Source: Ligula intestinalis
Taxonomy: Eukaryota; Platyhelminthes; Cestoda; Diphyllobothriidea; Diphyllobothriidae
Direction of reading: 5' to 3'
NCBI GenBank assembly: GCA_036362985.1
Contig: JAYGXS010000008.1
Span: 12,442,278 to 12,506,277, forward strand
Length of the DNA: 64,000 nucleotides
The stretch's first letter is position 1. Every line of letters starts with the position of its first letter. The position numbers and the translations under genes are program-made. Below the pieces are notes generated by a model. It saw nothing but the letters and a program-made list of their open reading frames with translations. It was not told where the DNA came from and ran no database searches. Shown piece by piece: positions 40,393 through 53,430 of the stretch.

Positions 40393-41765
40393 TTAAATTT
40401 CTATTGATCCGCATTGGATGTCGAAGAATTGGTTTGCGAAGTGTTCTATTTTATTTAGAAATGTATGCGTTCTGTCAATTGAGAAAAGCTGTTTGGTCTT
40501 CCTTCTAAATTCGGCTAAATTGTGACTTTTTCGAATATCGTTGGGTAGGGCATTCCATATGATCGCGTATTTTATGGTAAAGAAATTTGATCGCTGGGCC
40601 GTCCTAGCTTTAGGGTTATGAATCGTATACTGGTTGTTTCTAGTGGGACGGGAACCGTTTTGGTTTGTTAACCTATTATTGCTAAGGATGTTATGATTAT
40701 GTGTCACTTTAGTTAAACCATTGTGGAGTCGCCTTTGCCAGAGCGGTTTAAGACCATATCTATTGTACATTATTGTATAGGAGTCTCTGGAAAACCTCTG
40801 GATTTTTTTAGTTTCTGTCTGTCATCTGATGACATAGTACCGAAAAATATTGAGCAGTAGTCTAGAATAGGTAAAACATACATTTTGTAAAGTTTAGTCT
40901 TAAGTGTAATCGATGTTAAATTTTTACTTATGAAGCCACAAAGTCGATTGGCTTTTGGTGCGATTTGTTAAACGCGCGGAGATAAGTCAAGAGTATAAGA
41001 ATAGCTAGCACCTAAATTTTTTAAAGATATCATCTCTTTTATTTCTTGACCTCTCAAAATTATGAGGGGAAGTTTCAGTGGTCCAAAAGTCATGAGATGA
41101 CATTTTTTTGGGGAAAACGGCATTTGCCATTGAAAACTCCATTCGTTTAGTTTTTGAAGGTCTAATTCAATTGTTCTATGCACATTGCTTATCGAATGTT
41201 TGTTATAGGCATATGCGAGTTTTAAGTCATCTGCATATAAAAATGTTTTAGCAGAAGTTGATATAGTGGATAACTCATGAATGTAAATGAGAAATAAGAG
41301 GGGGCCTAGAATAGTGCCTTGAAAAACACCACTGCTTATGTGAGCTGGTTCTGATATTATATTTCGAAGTTGTACAACTCGGAAGATAGGATTTGAGAAA
41401 ATCAAGGAGGGTGGGCGAACCCCGTGACTCATTAGCTGCACGATCAGTATTTTATGGGGTACTTTTAGAAGGGCCTTTTTAGATTAAAGTAAATTGAAGC
41501 TACCGTGTTCCCGTCATCTCTATTTCTAGAGACTAACTCCAAGAAAATGAGATGGCAGGACTGACATGAATTTTGGGTAAAAAGGCATGTTGAGAGGGAG
41601 GTATGAGATTTACATTCCTCAGATGGTCTAAATTATTTTTCTAAGATTTTTGCTAAAACCGTTGTTTGGTGAACACCACGATAATTTTGGGCATTGGACA
41701 AATTTCCGTTTTTTAAAATTTGGGTGATACACGATTTTTTCCATATTTCTGGATCAGTATCATTT
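40393..41765 (-). mobile_element. LINE family D, 3' part (RT)
   Basis: Minus-strand RT pieces: SSGVFQGTILGPLLFLIYIH, TFLYADDLKLAYAY (catalytic box intact), FSPKKCHLMTFGPLKLP, and the C-terminal IIWNALPNDIRKSHNL. It is cut at about 41765 by an insertion and resumes at about 42850. Confidence 0.83.
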
Positions 41766-41819
41766 GACTACAGTAACGAGAAAAGGTAAGACAGAAGTAT
41801 TGGGGCACATGTCACATGT

Positions 41820-42125
41820 CTCAGTATGCAAGGTGGGATTCTATCCGTTCCATTTGATGATTTCTTCGAATTGGTTCGGACTGACCATCTGCGAGGTCAT
41901 CCTTTTAAACTACAGAGGAAACCGGCCCGTATCGACTTTCGACGAAACGCTTTCTCTCATAGGGTCATTGGAGCGTGGAACGGACTCCCGGAAGATGTGG
42001 TCCTCTCAGATACTGTTGACATTTTTAAACACAAACTTGATTCTCATTTGCTGAGAAACTGGGGCAGAATTAATGAACAAAGTGTCAGTAGCAGCACCCT
42101 GCAACTGGCTCACACTTATCGCTGA
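41820..42125 (+). pseudogene. RT C-terminal fragment of LINE family E
   Basis: The 99-residue ORF contains FFELVRTDHLRGHPFKLQRK, HRVIGAWNGLPEDVVLSD and FKHKLDSHLLRNWGR. The DNA around AACACAAACTTGATTCTCAT is shared with 33200-33228 (reverse strand), linking it to family E. Confidence 0.82.
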
Positions 42126-42132
42126 TGTTTGG

Positions 42133-42647
42133 AATTTGGAATTTATATTTTTCAGCGCCAGTACGGCACTATCTATACAAAGTTAATTTCGAAAAAAATA
42201 AAAATTAAAAAAAATAATTTGACAATATGTGCAAGTAGACGTAGAAAGTCGTAATAATGCCAGCAGATATTGTCCTTTTGGGGCAACATTAGCAATGTTT
42301 TGCAGGTAATTTTGAACTAAAAACGAAAAATTATGGCAGTTAAAAAAACTCTTACAGTGAAAGTGGAGACAGTGTTCAACGGGCCTCCATTTTCAAAAAG
42401 TGTGCAAGAGAAAAAAACTGCTATGGAAGATAGTAATAGAGCAGAAATAGGTGTACGTGGTCTGATGAAGGCGAGTATTCAACGAAACTGCCACATTTTA
42501 GACTGAGTACTTCCGCGTGGCTTCGTGTGATTCAGCGGTGGTTAATGGAAACATCTAGGTTCTCGGGGGACACGAGGCAGAGAGAATAGTTTCAAGCGGA
42601 TCTCCTAAATTCCCGATGATCCTTTCTCGGGGTCATGGAGAAAGAGT
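42133..42647 (-). repeat. Family B 3' UTR copy (direct repeat of 45226-45748)
   Basis: It starts GAATTTGGAATTTAT, includes CAACGGGCCTCCATTTTCAA, and ends with about 45 bp of the family B RT 3' end. Similarity to 45226-45748 is high by eye with small indels. The phrase CAGTGTTCAACGGGCCTCCA occurs again at 42660, just beyond. Confidence 0.8.
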
Positions 42648-43293
42648 GAAAACGGAGACAGTGTTCAACGGGCCTCCATGTTCAAAAAGTGTGCCTACAT
42701 TTGTACATTTGTATTATGTACTATTGTTACGGTGGACCTATTATGCGATTTTGGTTATGAATAGGGAGCTCAAGGGCGAAAGCCTTCTTTCCTTAATAAA
42801 GTGACTTAAAGTGCTTATATGATGTGGAATTGGACATCTGGCGGTTAGCTCTCTTTACAGTTTCTTCGTTAAACAATATCTACTTAAATACGAGCACCAT
42901 CATTTCTGTTGGCTGGGAGATCGGTTCTTCCTCGACTGAATAGTTGGTTAAGTAATACTCGTAAAAAAGATTTGCTATTTGGTCGTCATTTGTTATTTCT
43001 ATTCCTTAATCACCAAGCATGATTTGGGGGCCTTGCTTTTGATAGTTATTTATTTGTTTCCGGAAGATCTGAGCTGTCCTTTAAGGGGACTCGATTGTCC
43101 AATGTTCTGTTGCTATGGTCTTATTTGTGTCAATTTTCTGGGCTAACTCGTGAATCCCTTAAATGCGTCGGAGCGTGGATAGATAACTAATACATGGGTA
43201 GTGGAGTCGTTTTTGAAGTTTTTTTAGCCGTTTTGAAAGGAAGTTTGGGATAAGTGATTTCTTACATGGGGAGCTCCCATCAATTAGAGTATC

Positions 43294-44190
43294 TCAAATT
43301 AAATTAAGGGTAGCATATAATATGTTAACAGCTTCTAGTGGGGATGTTGTTAGCAGGAAAGAGCTCCAATCCAATGACCTTATGTAGTTATTCATAGATT
43401 CAATGTCAAGATTTTTCGGGTTTATAGAAGTGTAACTAGGATCAGGTCTTATTTTAATGTTAAGAGGGAGCACTGCTACTATTGTCTTATGATCACTTTC
43501 AAAGATTAAGTTGTCATAGTGCATATATAATGGCCAGATGTCATTGGTGAGAATAACATCGAGTATATTGGTATCTCAAGTTGGTTTATTTATTATTTGC
43601 GCCCAGTTATAAAAGACAATTGATGATAATAATTCATCATGTCTGGATGGGGCTGAAAGTTCTGCCCAGTTTATTTCTCGACGGTTTAAGTCTCCTGCAA
43701 TTATCTTATATTCTGTTTGGATATTTCATATAGTATTATGTAGATTTGTAAGGCCTATGTCGTCATAACTTTATTCCGAAGGGGTGTATAAACATCCAAT
43801 TAGAATGCTTTTAAGGGTCTTGGATGTTATAATAGCGAAGCACGCTTATTCATTGAACGTTTACTGTAGAACCTCAAAGCCTCTCTGTTCTATGGTAGAC
43901 GTAATGTAGATCATACAACCTCCTCCTCGTTTATTAGCGGGGTCCTGTCTATAGAAGGTGTAGTTTGATGTAAAAAGTAAAGCATTATATGTTAATTCGT
44001 TTGCCCATGTTTCTGTTAAAAAGACAATATCGTGATTGTAGGATTCAATAAAATTCCGAAGTCGTGGGACTTTTTTTACTATCGATCTAGCATTAATGAG
44101 AGCAACACTTATGGTGTCGGATACAAAAGCTGGAATCTGTTGTGAAAAACACGGATTCCTATTACCTGTTTGGTTGTGTTGGGGGCTCAT
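43294..44190 (-). pseudogene. Endonuclease of LINE family D
   Basis: VALINARSIVKKVPRLRNFI, VFLTETWANEL, RGGGCMIYITS and, after breaks, FESDHKTIVAVLP and LDWSSFL. The central GDFN region near 43690 survives only as IIAGDLNRREINW. Confidence 0.8.
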
Positions 44191-44450
44191 GTGCGGAAAT
44201 TGTGTGACTGGTGAATAATATGGTGGTGTTGGACTATTTGTGGCAAATTTTGCGTAAGTGGGAAAAAATGGTGACGAGAGTGATGTGATTCGGTGGCATT
44301 GTGTAAATATCGGAGGAGATGGTGGTGTGCTAGGTGGGATTTTAGTGTGTGTGTTATATTGAAATGGTTAGGTGTGTGGTGGTCATCCTGTGTATGAACT
44401 AGGATACATGGGTTGAGTGAAGGGGTTAGGTGTCATTTGAAGGTGTGCAT

Positions 44451-45104
44451 TTAAATACTGATATTCGTTTTGATATGCAGTTCTTTTGGGAATGGTGATC
44501 TATTTTGGGTTTTGGGGGGGAAATAATGTACCACTGATTTACTACTTTGGTTCGTTGAGTAAAGAGTGGTATTGCTATTTATGGACATGCTTCGACTTGT
44601 GTTGCTAATTATCTGTGTATCGTGATTAGATCCAGGATTTGTGTCGTTCATGTCTAATGGGGTTGCACTACTTCGGGGTCTTTTTGTTTGAGCTTTATTC
44701 GTTCCCATAATTGCTTCGGCAGGTTTATTATTTGCTTTCTGGTTGTCATTATTATAACTAGAAGACGTCGCCGTCGAGTCACCTTAGCTGATGCTATGTT
44801 GATAGTTTTTGTTTTCCTTCCCAGAGGAGGAGGAGCTCGGTAATTGGTCCTCTGAGGTAGCATTTTATGGAGTGCTTTTGTCCTCTGCGACTATATGTGG
44901 CTGATTTTGTTTGCGCACTTTGTCTTTATGAAAGACTTGTCTGCGCTGTATCGGGGTCAATTCGGGGCCTACATATGGTTTAAAACTCCGGAAACTCCTT
45001 TTTATTTTTGAATGTTGTAGTAGCATTTGAGCTTCAGTGTGGGTAGAACAAGTAAGCAAAATTGGTTTGATTTTACTTCGCGAATTTAGTCTTTTGATAG
45101 ACAC
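44451..45104 (-). pseudogene. ORF1 remnant of LINE family D
   Basis: Three overlapping pieces. The first, SIKRLNSRSKIKPILLTCST then MLLQHSKIKRSF, resembles the RLN.....KPIL.....A..L segment of LINE ORF1s. The rest is Asn/Ser-rich with no domain that I recognise. Confidence 0.5.
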
Positions 45105-45697
45105 GATTCGTATACTTATCCCACATTGTTAAAAAAACGTTTTGTAGTGCTTACATTGGATTATTCGTTTGAAGAAAGTTGCGGAGGATTACATTACAGC
45201 TACGTTTTGATCTATCTGAAACTTTAGAATTTGGAATTTATCATTTTCAGCGCCGGTACGGAACTATCGATACAAAGTTAATTTGAAAAAATAAAAATTC
45301 AAAAATTAATTTGACAATATGTGCAAGTAGACGTAGAAAGTCGTAATAATGCCAGCAGAAATTGTCCTTTTTGGGCAACATTTAGCAATGTTTTGCATGT
45401 AATTTTGAACTAAAAACGAAAACTTGTGGCAGTTAAAAAATTTCTTACAGTGAAAATGGAAACAGTGTTCAACGGGCCTCCATGTTCAAAAAGTGTGCAA
45501 GAGAAAAAAACTGCTTAGGAAGATAGTAGTAGAGCAGAAATAGGTGTGGGTGGTCTGATGAAGGTGAGAAGTCAACGAAACTGCAGCATTTTAGACTGAG
45601 TACTTCCGTGTGGCTTCGTTTGATTCAGCGGTGGTTAATGGAAACATCTAGATTCTCGGGGGACACGAGGCAGGGAGAATAGTTTCAAGCAGATCTC

Positions 45698-47500
45698 CTA
45701 AATTCCCAATGGTCCTTTCTCGAAATCATGGAGAAAGCTGCTCAGAAAGGATGAGGAGAATAGAAGGTTAATAGAATCAGTGTTTAGATAAATGTGCAGT
45801 CTCCGTTTGAAAGCAGACAGTCTAGTTAACGACCTTATTTTGATTGGCAAGTTATTACAAAGAAAGCTATATCTGGAAGCAAAAAACAAAGAACGTTTAC
45901 ATGAGGAAGATGCAGGAGGGGGTATAACAAGTGCCGAGTTTCTTAGGTTGTAGGGACTGCTGACGGGGGTAATGACAGAAGTCCTAGGTACATTTGTGCT
46001 ATTATTCAGCCGAAAAAGAAGACAAAAGCCTGCTTTCAATCTCCTGACCCAAAAGAACCTTAGTTTCGTTAATTGACATATATTTGGGTAACAAATATTA
46101 GAAGCTGTCGGATACAGCAGCTTTCGAGTGAACTTTTTTTGAATTTGTTCAATTTTTGAACGGCTACCTTCATTCATGAGACCGAAAAAGGGGCAACAGT
46201 ATTCTAAGATGGGAAGCACGAACATACGATAAAGTCTTAATTTGATTTCAGGAAGATAGTAATTATAAGAAATAAAGCCGCAAATCTTTGCAGCTTTCGC
46301 TGTAGTTCTATCGGCGTGAGGAGAAAATTCTAATCTATTGGTGTAGCTTAAACCTAGGTCTCTGATACTAGAACATTCAGTCATCGGGTAACCTTGAAAA
46401 ATAACAGGTTGTGGCAGCCTTTCAGGCCCAGAGCACATGTATTGGCACTTAGAATGTGAGAACTCCATCTGCCATGTTGAGCTCCACGCCGAAAGAGCGT
46501 GCAGATCACACTGAATTTGTTCTAGGCATCTCGCGGCCGTAGAGTTAGAGAAGGAGTAAACACACTTGAGATCATCTGCATAAATATAAGATTGGGAGTG
46601 TTTAACACTCAATGAGATATCATTTATGTAAAGCAAGAAGAGCAGAGGACCTAGCACGGTACCTTGAAGGACACCACTCAAAATTGCGGTAGGAGTAAAG
46701 TATGAGGATCCTACTAAAAACCTTTTGTTGTCGATTTGAAAGATAAGATCTGATGAAGTCAGTAAGAGGACTACGAAATCCGATAGCCTCTAGTGTGGCT
46801 AGGAGCCTCTTGTGAGGAACTTTATCAAATGCTTTACTAAGGTCAAAATAGATAACCACCACAGATAAATGATCATTACGAAGAGAAGTAAGTAGATTTA
46901 GAAAAGACATGTGGCATATTTCACAAGATCGGTCCGGTAAAAAGCCATGCTGTGAGGAGCTGAGAATGTTATTGTTGATGCAGAAATCTGTAACTTTTTT
47001 GGCAATTAGTTTTTCAAAGAATTAGCCAGAGAGGGCGTTTTATGAACACCGCGAAAACTGTGAATATCTGATTGGGAACCAGATTTAAATACGGGAATTA
47101 TAATAGAAGTTTTCCAGTAGTCCGGGAAAAAGCCATTCTCAAGAAACACTGAAAATAACTTACTCAGTAAGGGTGGGAAATCTCTTAATTGTTTGACGAA
47201 TGAGTTTGGAATGTTATCAGTTCCAACCGAATGTGAATTTTTAAGACGGCTTATTTCTTTTTAAATACAATCGGGTGAGAAATTAAGGGTATTGAGATTT
47301 GAATCAAACAGCTGAGGGATTACAGGAGTGGGGCTAGTTTCGATGGTAAAGAATTTGGCGAAAAATGAATTTAGCAATGCTGCTTTCTCCAAATTTTCTG
47401 TAACAAAATAATTGTTGCCATTGAGTAAGGGTGGAATGACTTTCTGAAGCTTAGCCGACGACCGAAGACGGAAGACTTGAGCAACTGATCTGGAAGAATT
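45698..47500 (-). pseudogene. Reverse transcriptase of LINE family B, copy 2
   Basis: YFDLSKAFDKVPHKRLL (motif A), SGVLQGTVLGPLLFLLYIND (motif B), YIYADDLKCVYSF (catalytic), SPHADRTTAKAAKICGFISY and FKRRLHIYLNTDSINLLF. It aligns over its full length with copy 1 at 26 kb. The front part (47500-46911) lies in broken frames. Confidence 0.87.
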
Positions 47501-47583
47501 CGCATCACTTAATTCTGTGGCCTCTCTATGCCTATCTCGTGCAGGCCTTATTTTAAGCGCTAATTCAAATATTTGCGCTATTC

Positions 47584-48634
47584 TTAAGTGAACTTATAAA
47601 GAGCTATTAGACGTATCCTTAAGTTGTTTTTGTAATTTCTTAAGTCTATTTTGGAGAAAATGTGGCACAGTAGAAGAAGCTGAATTTGATTTAAAAATCT
47701 TAAGTGGGTAAGAGCCGGAATATTTTCTGTAAGGTTTTGCAATAGCTTCTGGAAGAAGTAGGGATCATTAGTTGAAAATATGCTATGCCAATCTAGGGTA
47801 CATACGAAATCATTTATTAAGTCATGGTTCACGGTACCAAAGTCGAGGTTATTGCATTTTACATCGGGCTTTTTAGAAAGAGAGACTGGAAAACAACAGT
47901 GAATTAAGGCATGGTCACTTGTGAAAATATCCCGATGAAAATTCATAAAAAGAGGGTGGACATCATTTGTAAAAATTAAATCTAATATATTGTCATTTCT
48001 GGTCACTGAACTGATCAGTTGTGACATGTTTGAAAATTTAATAGTGTCAACCAATTTCTGAAATCTTGGTGGACAGGTATTTGCATGCCAGTCAATGTCT
48101 GGCAGATTAAAATCACCTACAATTATTCTGACATCGAATTGAGTCTCTGCAACGTTTTCAAACATTTCACACAGCTGCATTACATTACTTGAGTGACAGG
48201 GAGGATTGTAGACACACCCAATTATCGTTTTTATTGTGTGGCAGGATGACTGAAATAAGACAAAAATTTCCAGAAAATGACGAAATTCTCAGGTGATACG
48301 GGAAATGTAAAAAGGATGATTTAATATAAAGAAGGCAACCACTGCCACGCTTTTCAATGCGGTCTTGTCTGTGCAAACTATAATTATCTATGGCGAGTGT
48401 CGAGTCAGAAATAAGAGAGTGTGTCCAAGATTCAGTGACACAGAGCACATCTGGATCAAGCTCAAATGCTATTGTTTTAAGTTCTGTCATCTTATTAACA
48501 ACTGATCTCACATTGAGTGAGACTATACTGAGCGTACCCATCAGATTCAGGTTACGCTCGTCAGCATTTATTAAAAATGAAAACTTGGTGGCGGAAAGGG
48601 AAACGGCATGGGAGAAACAAAAGGTGGAAAGCAA
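47584..48634 (-). pseudogene. Endonuclease of LINE family B, copy 2
   Basis: IVSLNVRSVVNKMTELKTIA, CVTESWTHSL and RGSGCLLYIKSS lie in the first piece. IIVGDFNLPDIDWHA, NILDLIFTND and FTSDHALIH lie in the second. The catalytic sites are conserved; the two pieces are in different frames. Confidence 0.85.
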
Positions 48635-49143
48635 ATTGGCCCTGGTCTACAGTTTGTCAAGTAATTATTATCAAATGAACGGTGCATATTGTAGAAAGGC
48701 ATATTAGAGGGGGCTCCATAGAAAGGGCGGCTGAAGTGTGGCATGGCAAAACCAGGAGGGGGCATAAATATAGGATTTTGAGGCATTATTTCAAAATTTG
48801 ACGGAAAATTTGCCTTCGAAAATTGCATGACTGGTTTTGAAAAACGGTTAATTTTATTAGCTGGCTGAATTTTTTGGGGATGTTCAGTATCAGTATCAGT
48901 ATATTGAGGGTATGTAGGAAAAATTCCTTTGAGTGCCCTATTTGTACATATGTGCAGTGGTAGCAAAACATTTGTTGCTAAGACTGTTGGCGAGGCCAGT
49001 TGTCCTGTGTCATAGGATGAAACTAGGAGCAGACAGTGAAAAAACTCCTCAGGGATTTTTAGGAGAAAAACTGTCGCCCTTGTGGGGGTAATGCGTGGGA
49101 TTTCGGAGAAAAAAGGGAGTTCCCACTGGGGGGGGCATTGCAA
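48571..49143 (-). pseudogene. ORF1-like leader of LINE family B
   Basis: A 190-residue ORF with a Phe/Pro/Met-rich end (MPPPGFAMPHFSRPF, FVSPMPFPFPPPSF). No zinc finger or coiled coil is evident. It overlaps the endonuclease start in another frame. Confidence 0.45.
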
Positions 49144-49461
49144 AGGTTCCCAGGATCATCACCGTGTGGACGCCACGTCCTGATTCTTCCTTGCTGATTG
49201 CAGGGTCCACCAACGGAACTAAAAAAAGAGAGGCATCCGTCCAGATTGTCGACAGTCCGCTTTAGGGTCGAACCAAGGGTGAATGTTTAGGCCGTCAGGT
49301 CTGGCTGATAAGATTGCCAGCGGGTAATCACGGTGCGCAGATAGCCCAGTAGGGTAGACCGCGGAGACCTTCGCATGAGGCTATGCGTGGGAGGGCGTTA
49401 TAAATAGCAAACGTGAATGGATATAAAAACTAATGCTACTGAAAAATTGGAAGTAGTATTA

Positions 49462-51003
49462 TTAGTGCAAATTGTCTGTTACGATCCATCGTGCACTGCT
49501 ATATCGATCCAGTTTTCGCTTAAAACCCTCTAGCGATTCCGACATAACAACGTCCTGAGGAAGCGCATTCCACGCTCCGACCACCCTTTTTGAAAAGAAG
49601 TGTTTCCGAGCGTCCAGACTGGCCCCTGTCACCTGTAATTTGAGGGGATGACCCCTCAGATTCGTGGTCGTTGCTAATTCGAAAAAATCCCCTGTTATAA
49701 GACAGCAATCTTGAAGACGTAATACGCGGAATGCTAGTATCAGGTCCCCCCGAAGCTGCCTGTAGCGCAAAGGGAAGAGGTTGAGATTCGACAGCCGTGT
49801 TTCATAAGGCTGCGAGCTCTGCCCCATAACAAGTTTGGTTGCGCGCCGTTGTACCTTTTCCAAGATGTTGATGTCTTTCCTGGCCCAGGTCTCCAAGCTT
49901 GGATAGCGGATTCTAGGTGCGGTCGTTCGAAGGTTCCGAATACTTTTGTGAAGCACTCTTCATTGAAGGTAGAAAAAGCTCGTTTGACGAGGTATAGGAT
50001 CGACATAGCGGACTTGGCTACCTTTGTGCAATGCAGGGAGGGTTTAAGCGAGGGCGTGATCCAGACTCCCAAGTCTTTCTGGGCGTTCACTTCCTTCAAT
50101 GGTATATCATTCAGGCGGTAAGCCGTGCCGTTTGAAGAACCAGATTTGCCAACTCGAATGGTAGTGCACTTGCTCTCATTGAACGGTAAGAGCCAGTCCG
50201 CCGACCATTTTTGAAGTCTATTTAAATTTTCCTGCAAGTGCACTTCGTCAGCTGCAGTTCGAATTACGCTCCAAAGTTTTATATCATCGGCAAACATGGC
50301 GATGCTGCAATCCAGTTCGCGGACACAGTCGTTGATGTAGATAACAAACAAGATAGGGCCGAGAACGGAGCCTTGGGGAACACCACTCTCCACCTCAACC
50401 TTGGCTGACTGTTTGTCGCTGATGTGGACAGTTTGCGAGCGACCGATTAGGAAGCTTTTAATCCACGTAAGGAGCCTACTCCTTACTCCTATGCGGCTGA
50501 CTTGATAAAGGAGGCGGTGGTGCGGCACGCTATCGAAAGCCTTTTTGAAGTCAATATAGACAGCATGCACTGAGTTTCCACTATCGACTGCCTCAGTCCA
50601 CCGTTCTAAACAGTAGAGCAAGTTTGTAATGCAGGACCTACCTTTACGAAAACCACGCTGAGCATCTGATAGCAGGTGGTTTTGTTCCAGGAACTGCATA
50701 AGTTGTTGCTTGATAATTTTTTCCATGATTTTGCAACAGATTGCAGTAAGGCTGACTGGTCGGTAGTTATTCGCTGAGACCCGGCTTCCCCCTTTGTATA
50801 GCGGTGTAATCCTCGCGGATTTTCAATCTACTGGTAGGCATCCGGTTTCGAAGGAGGTTTGGAAGAGCATAGAGAGTGGTTTGGCCAACTCATTGGCGAG
50901 CTCCTTCAAAATCTTGGCTGGTACGTTGTCGGGACCTGGTAACTTAGATTCTTTTAAGCTTAAGAGTTCCTTAAGAACAACAGCCTCGGGGAATTGGACA
51001 GTC
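49462..51003 (-). mobile_element. LINE family A, copy 2 (5'-truncated)
   Basis: Only the RT and its C-terminal domain are present. The 328-residue ORF 50726-49740 has GFRKGRSCITNLLYCLE, YIDFKKAFDSVPHHRLL, SGVPQGSVLGPILFVIYIND and MFADDIKLWSVI, all intact. The tail continues in 49956-49462 (RGHPLKLQVTGASLDARK). It is better preserved than copy 1, so younger. It is truncated near 51003, where an unrelated ORF1 starts. Confidence 0.87.
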
Positions 51004-51007
51004 TAAA

Positions 51008-51882
51008 CTATTGTATCCGCTTCGGTGTCGTCGGTGGGGTGATCGTATGCCGTTTCCTTTGTGAAGACTGATGTTGATGAGGTTTGGGGATTGGAAAAGC
51101 GCTAGCTTGAGCGGTTGGGTCTTTGTTAGATACTGAGTTATTATCGGTAATCATATCGCCGAATTTGAAAACTGACGAAGATTTACTAGGGGCGTTCATA
51201 GGTTTATCGGAATTTATAGCTATCACAGACGTGGTTGGCTTAGAAGGAGAACAGCTTGAAGAGGCAACAATCTCACTCGAATCACGAGTAAGTTGAATGG
51301 GAGAAGTATCAGGGGAAACTGACATTGATCCAGAGGGATGTGGGCCTACCTGAGCGGGAGGGCCGGCCTCAGAGACAACTTTTGGTTTTGTTGAACTGGA
51401 GCTAGTGTTCTCATTTGCTACTTTAGATAAAACCCGACGCTTCATTGGCGTTTTATCCCTGCATATGTAAAGTTTATTTTCCTTTAAATAGTTGGCTGAC
51501 CGCTCATGCTGAGAGAAAAAAGGTCTACTTCTATCGACGAAAAAAGGTTTTACGAGAATCAGTGGGTTTTTACTTCGGGATGAGAGTCTTTTAGCTTCTT
51601 CAGCTTTAAAATTAAAGCCACAAGAGTAAAGAAACTGAACAGCAACATCTATCGGTTGTTTATCTTTTGAAGCATTTTTCAAAAAAAGTAATTCCTTTTT
51701 TGCCGATCACGGGTCTCAGTAGACACCATATTGACGAAAGGCTCTAGTTTCTCACATTGATGAGAAGTGAGCGTAGATACCTTTCCATCAAAGATGGCAC
51801 CAAGGACCGTAAACAGACAAGCATATTGGTTATAAAACTTACTAAAGTTGTCTAAAGCATCAAGATCAAGTTCCTTCATGCT
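51008..51882 (-). pseudogene. ORF1 of a further LINE (family unassigned)
   Basis: Two pieces joined by a frameshift at about 51680: MKELDLDALDNFSKFYNQYA in 51879-51679, then 224 residues with SYCGFNF-like Cys-poor sequence, EEAKRLSSRSKNPLILVKPF and a Ser/Pro-rich end (TITPPTTPKRIQ). The segment RLSSRSKNPLILV fits the ORF1 pattern R..S.....P..(V/I) of other families. The attached endonuclease was lost when LINE A inserted. Confidence 0.55.
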
Positions 51883-53430
51883 TACGATGGGTTTATCGTT
51901 GGGACAATTGGTATTCCGGGTTAATTTACGTCTCAGTTGTGGCTAAGGTATCATATTGAATAGAAGGTGAGTGATAGGATATGTTCTAAGTAAAGTTATG
52001 CACAAAATTGCGACAGAAAATATGAATTACCGAAGAGGCTACGCAGAGTGAAAATAATCTCTAATAGTATATCGAATAATACAAACTATTTCTTGCTGGA
52101 AATTGATATAGTACCAAATTATTAGATATTATTAAGTATTTACGCAAAAGATTACTTGCTTTTTACGTGAATCTACCGGAACTAGAATGAGGCTATGTCG
52201 GTGAAACAGTATACAAATGTATATTTTGACCTATCGGTAAAAAAGACAACTACCGGTATGCGCAGTTGCGAAATTGTTAGATATACAAATAAATAACAAC
52301 AATTAAGCTAGTAACTTTAGCAAGTAACGATGAAATCTGATAAAAATATCTATTTCACTTAGCTCTGATGATACTTAATGCACCACATACTCTAACTGAG
52401 GCAAATTGGTGAGGTTGCTTTCAAATGAATTTGAGTCCAGAAGTGAATTAAGAATCTTAAATACAGGTTCATACTTTTCAATCAAGTTCGTTAAATTTAA
52501 AAGGGCTGACAGATCGATTTGATCCAAAATAACTTTTGCGTCAGTCATTGTTTCTTATAAAATTTTCAGGTAGGGGATGTTCAAATGCTAAATATATGTC
52601 TAAGTAACGTTGTTTTTGGCAACTTAGTGTGGGAAGAATGTTAGATATCAAATTATTTGACTTATCTAGAAGCCTGAAATTCGATTCCAAATTCAAATCG
52701 CGCGCACTGCCTATTGTTGTTCATTATTATTTGTAAGTTTTCCTGAATGCATTCATATTGACATTCGAGTAATGACCAAACTTTTACACAGTTATGAAAG
52801 TTGTGTGGTCTTTGGTGACTATTATATTTATGTCGCACATGTAGATGTGATTAAAAGCCTCCAAGTCACAATATCGCTTTTAAGCACATGATATGTGTAG
52901 CGGCTAAACCTACAAAATGTATAAAACACGTGTTAGAAGAGACGCAACGAAAACTTCCAAGTGTAGGGCTCACTTGCAGTAGCTAAATTACTGCACTACG
53001 CTAGTGAAAAAAGATGGAAAAATTGTATGAAAGTGATTACGTAAATACACGATACAACTAACTAGATCCCCACGATCCTTGAGTGCAGTAGTCAGGCAAT
53101 AGAATTGCTGCAGGATGAGTTTATAGCGTTTGGATCTTCGCTCGTTCGTTCAAGGTTGGAATGGTTGCAAAGAAGAACACACGTTCGAATCACCGCTGGT
53201 TGATCCTGAGCCCGGAGCTGATCACCAGAGAATGGTGTTGTTGACAAGTGGTGATAAAAGCAGCCGGTGAGGTTTGAATACTGTAAGAGGTGCAATAGTG
53301 TGCATAAGCAGGAACTGCTTACAACACGCCATGTGATGTGAAAAGCAGAAGTGTGCATTTCGAGTCTTGCAGTTAAACCAAAAATTGCGTTAATTTAAAC
53401 AAAAACGTACAGGTGAGGCGAAGGGCCTTC
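51883..53430. other. Long AT-rich stretch without genes
   Basis: Possibly the 5' UTR of the 51-kb ORF1 and, at the right, an LTR of the Gypsy element. The only ORF (53358-53092, minus) shows no motif. Confidence 0.4.

Larger units (their letters stand above)
41766..42849. mobile_element. Composite insertion splitting LINE D
   Basis: About 1.08 kb made of a family E RT tail (+ strand), a family B 3' UTR (minus strand) and an unassigned remainder separates the two halves of family D. The halves join in the expected order on the minus strand. Confidence 0.6.
42850..45110 (-). mobile_element. LINE family D, 5' part (ORF1 and endonuclease)
   Basis: The minus strand carries ORF1 (45104-44451), the endonuclease (44190-43294) and the beginning of the RT leader. 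It is frame-broken throughout and belongs with 40393-41765. Confidence 0.8.
45226..49180 (-). mobile_element. CR1/L2-group LINE, family B, copy 2 (nearly complete)
   Basis: From right to left: ORF1 end (49143-48571), endonuclease (48634-47584), RT (about 47500-45698) and a 3' UTR of about 470 bp (45697-45226). A G-run (GGGGGGG near 49128) with flanks shared with 3.2 kb marks the 5' side. Frames are broken near 48185, 47584 and 46650, but the 327-residue RT C-terminal half is open. Confidence 0.87.

Noticed and set aside
53090..53200. CGTTCGAATCACC and an upstream A-box-like text, possible tRNA or SINE
   Set aside because: The spacing is wrong and no stems pair.
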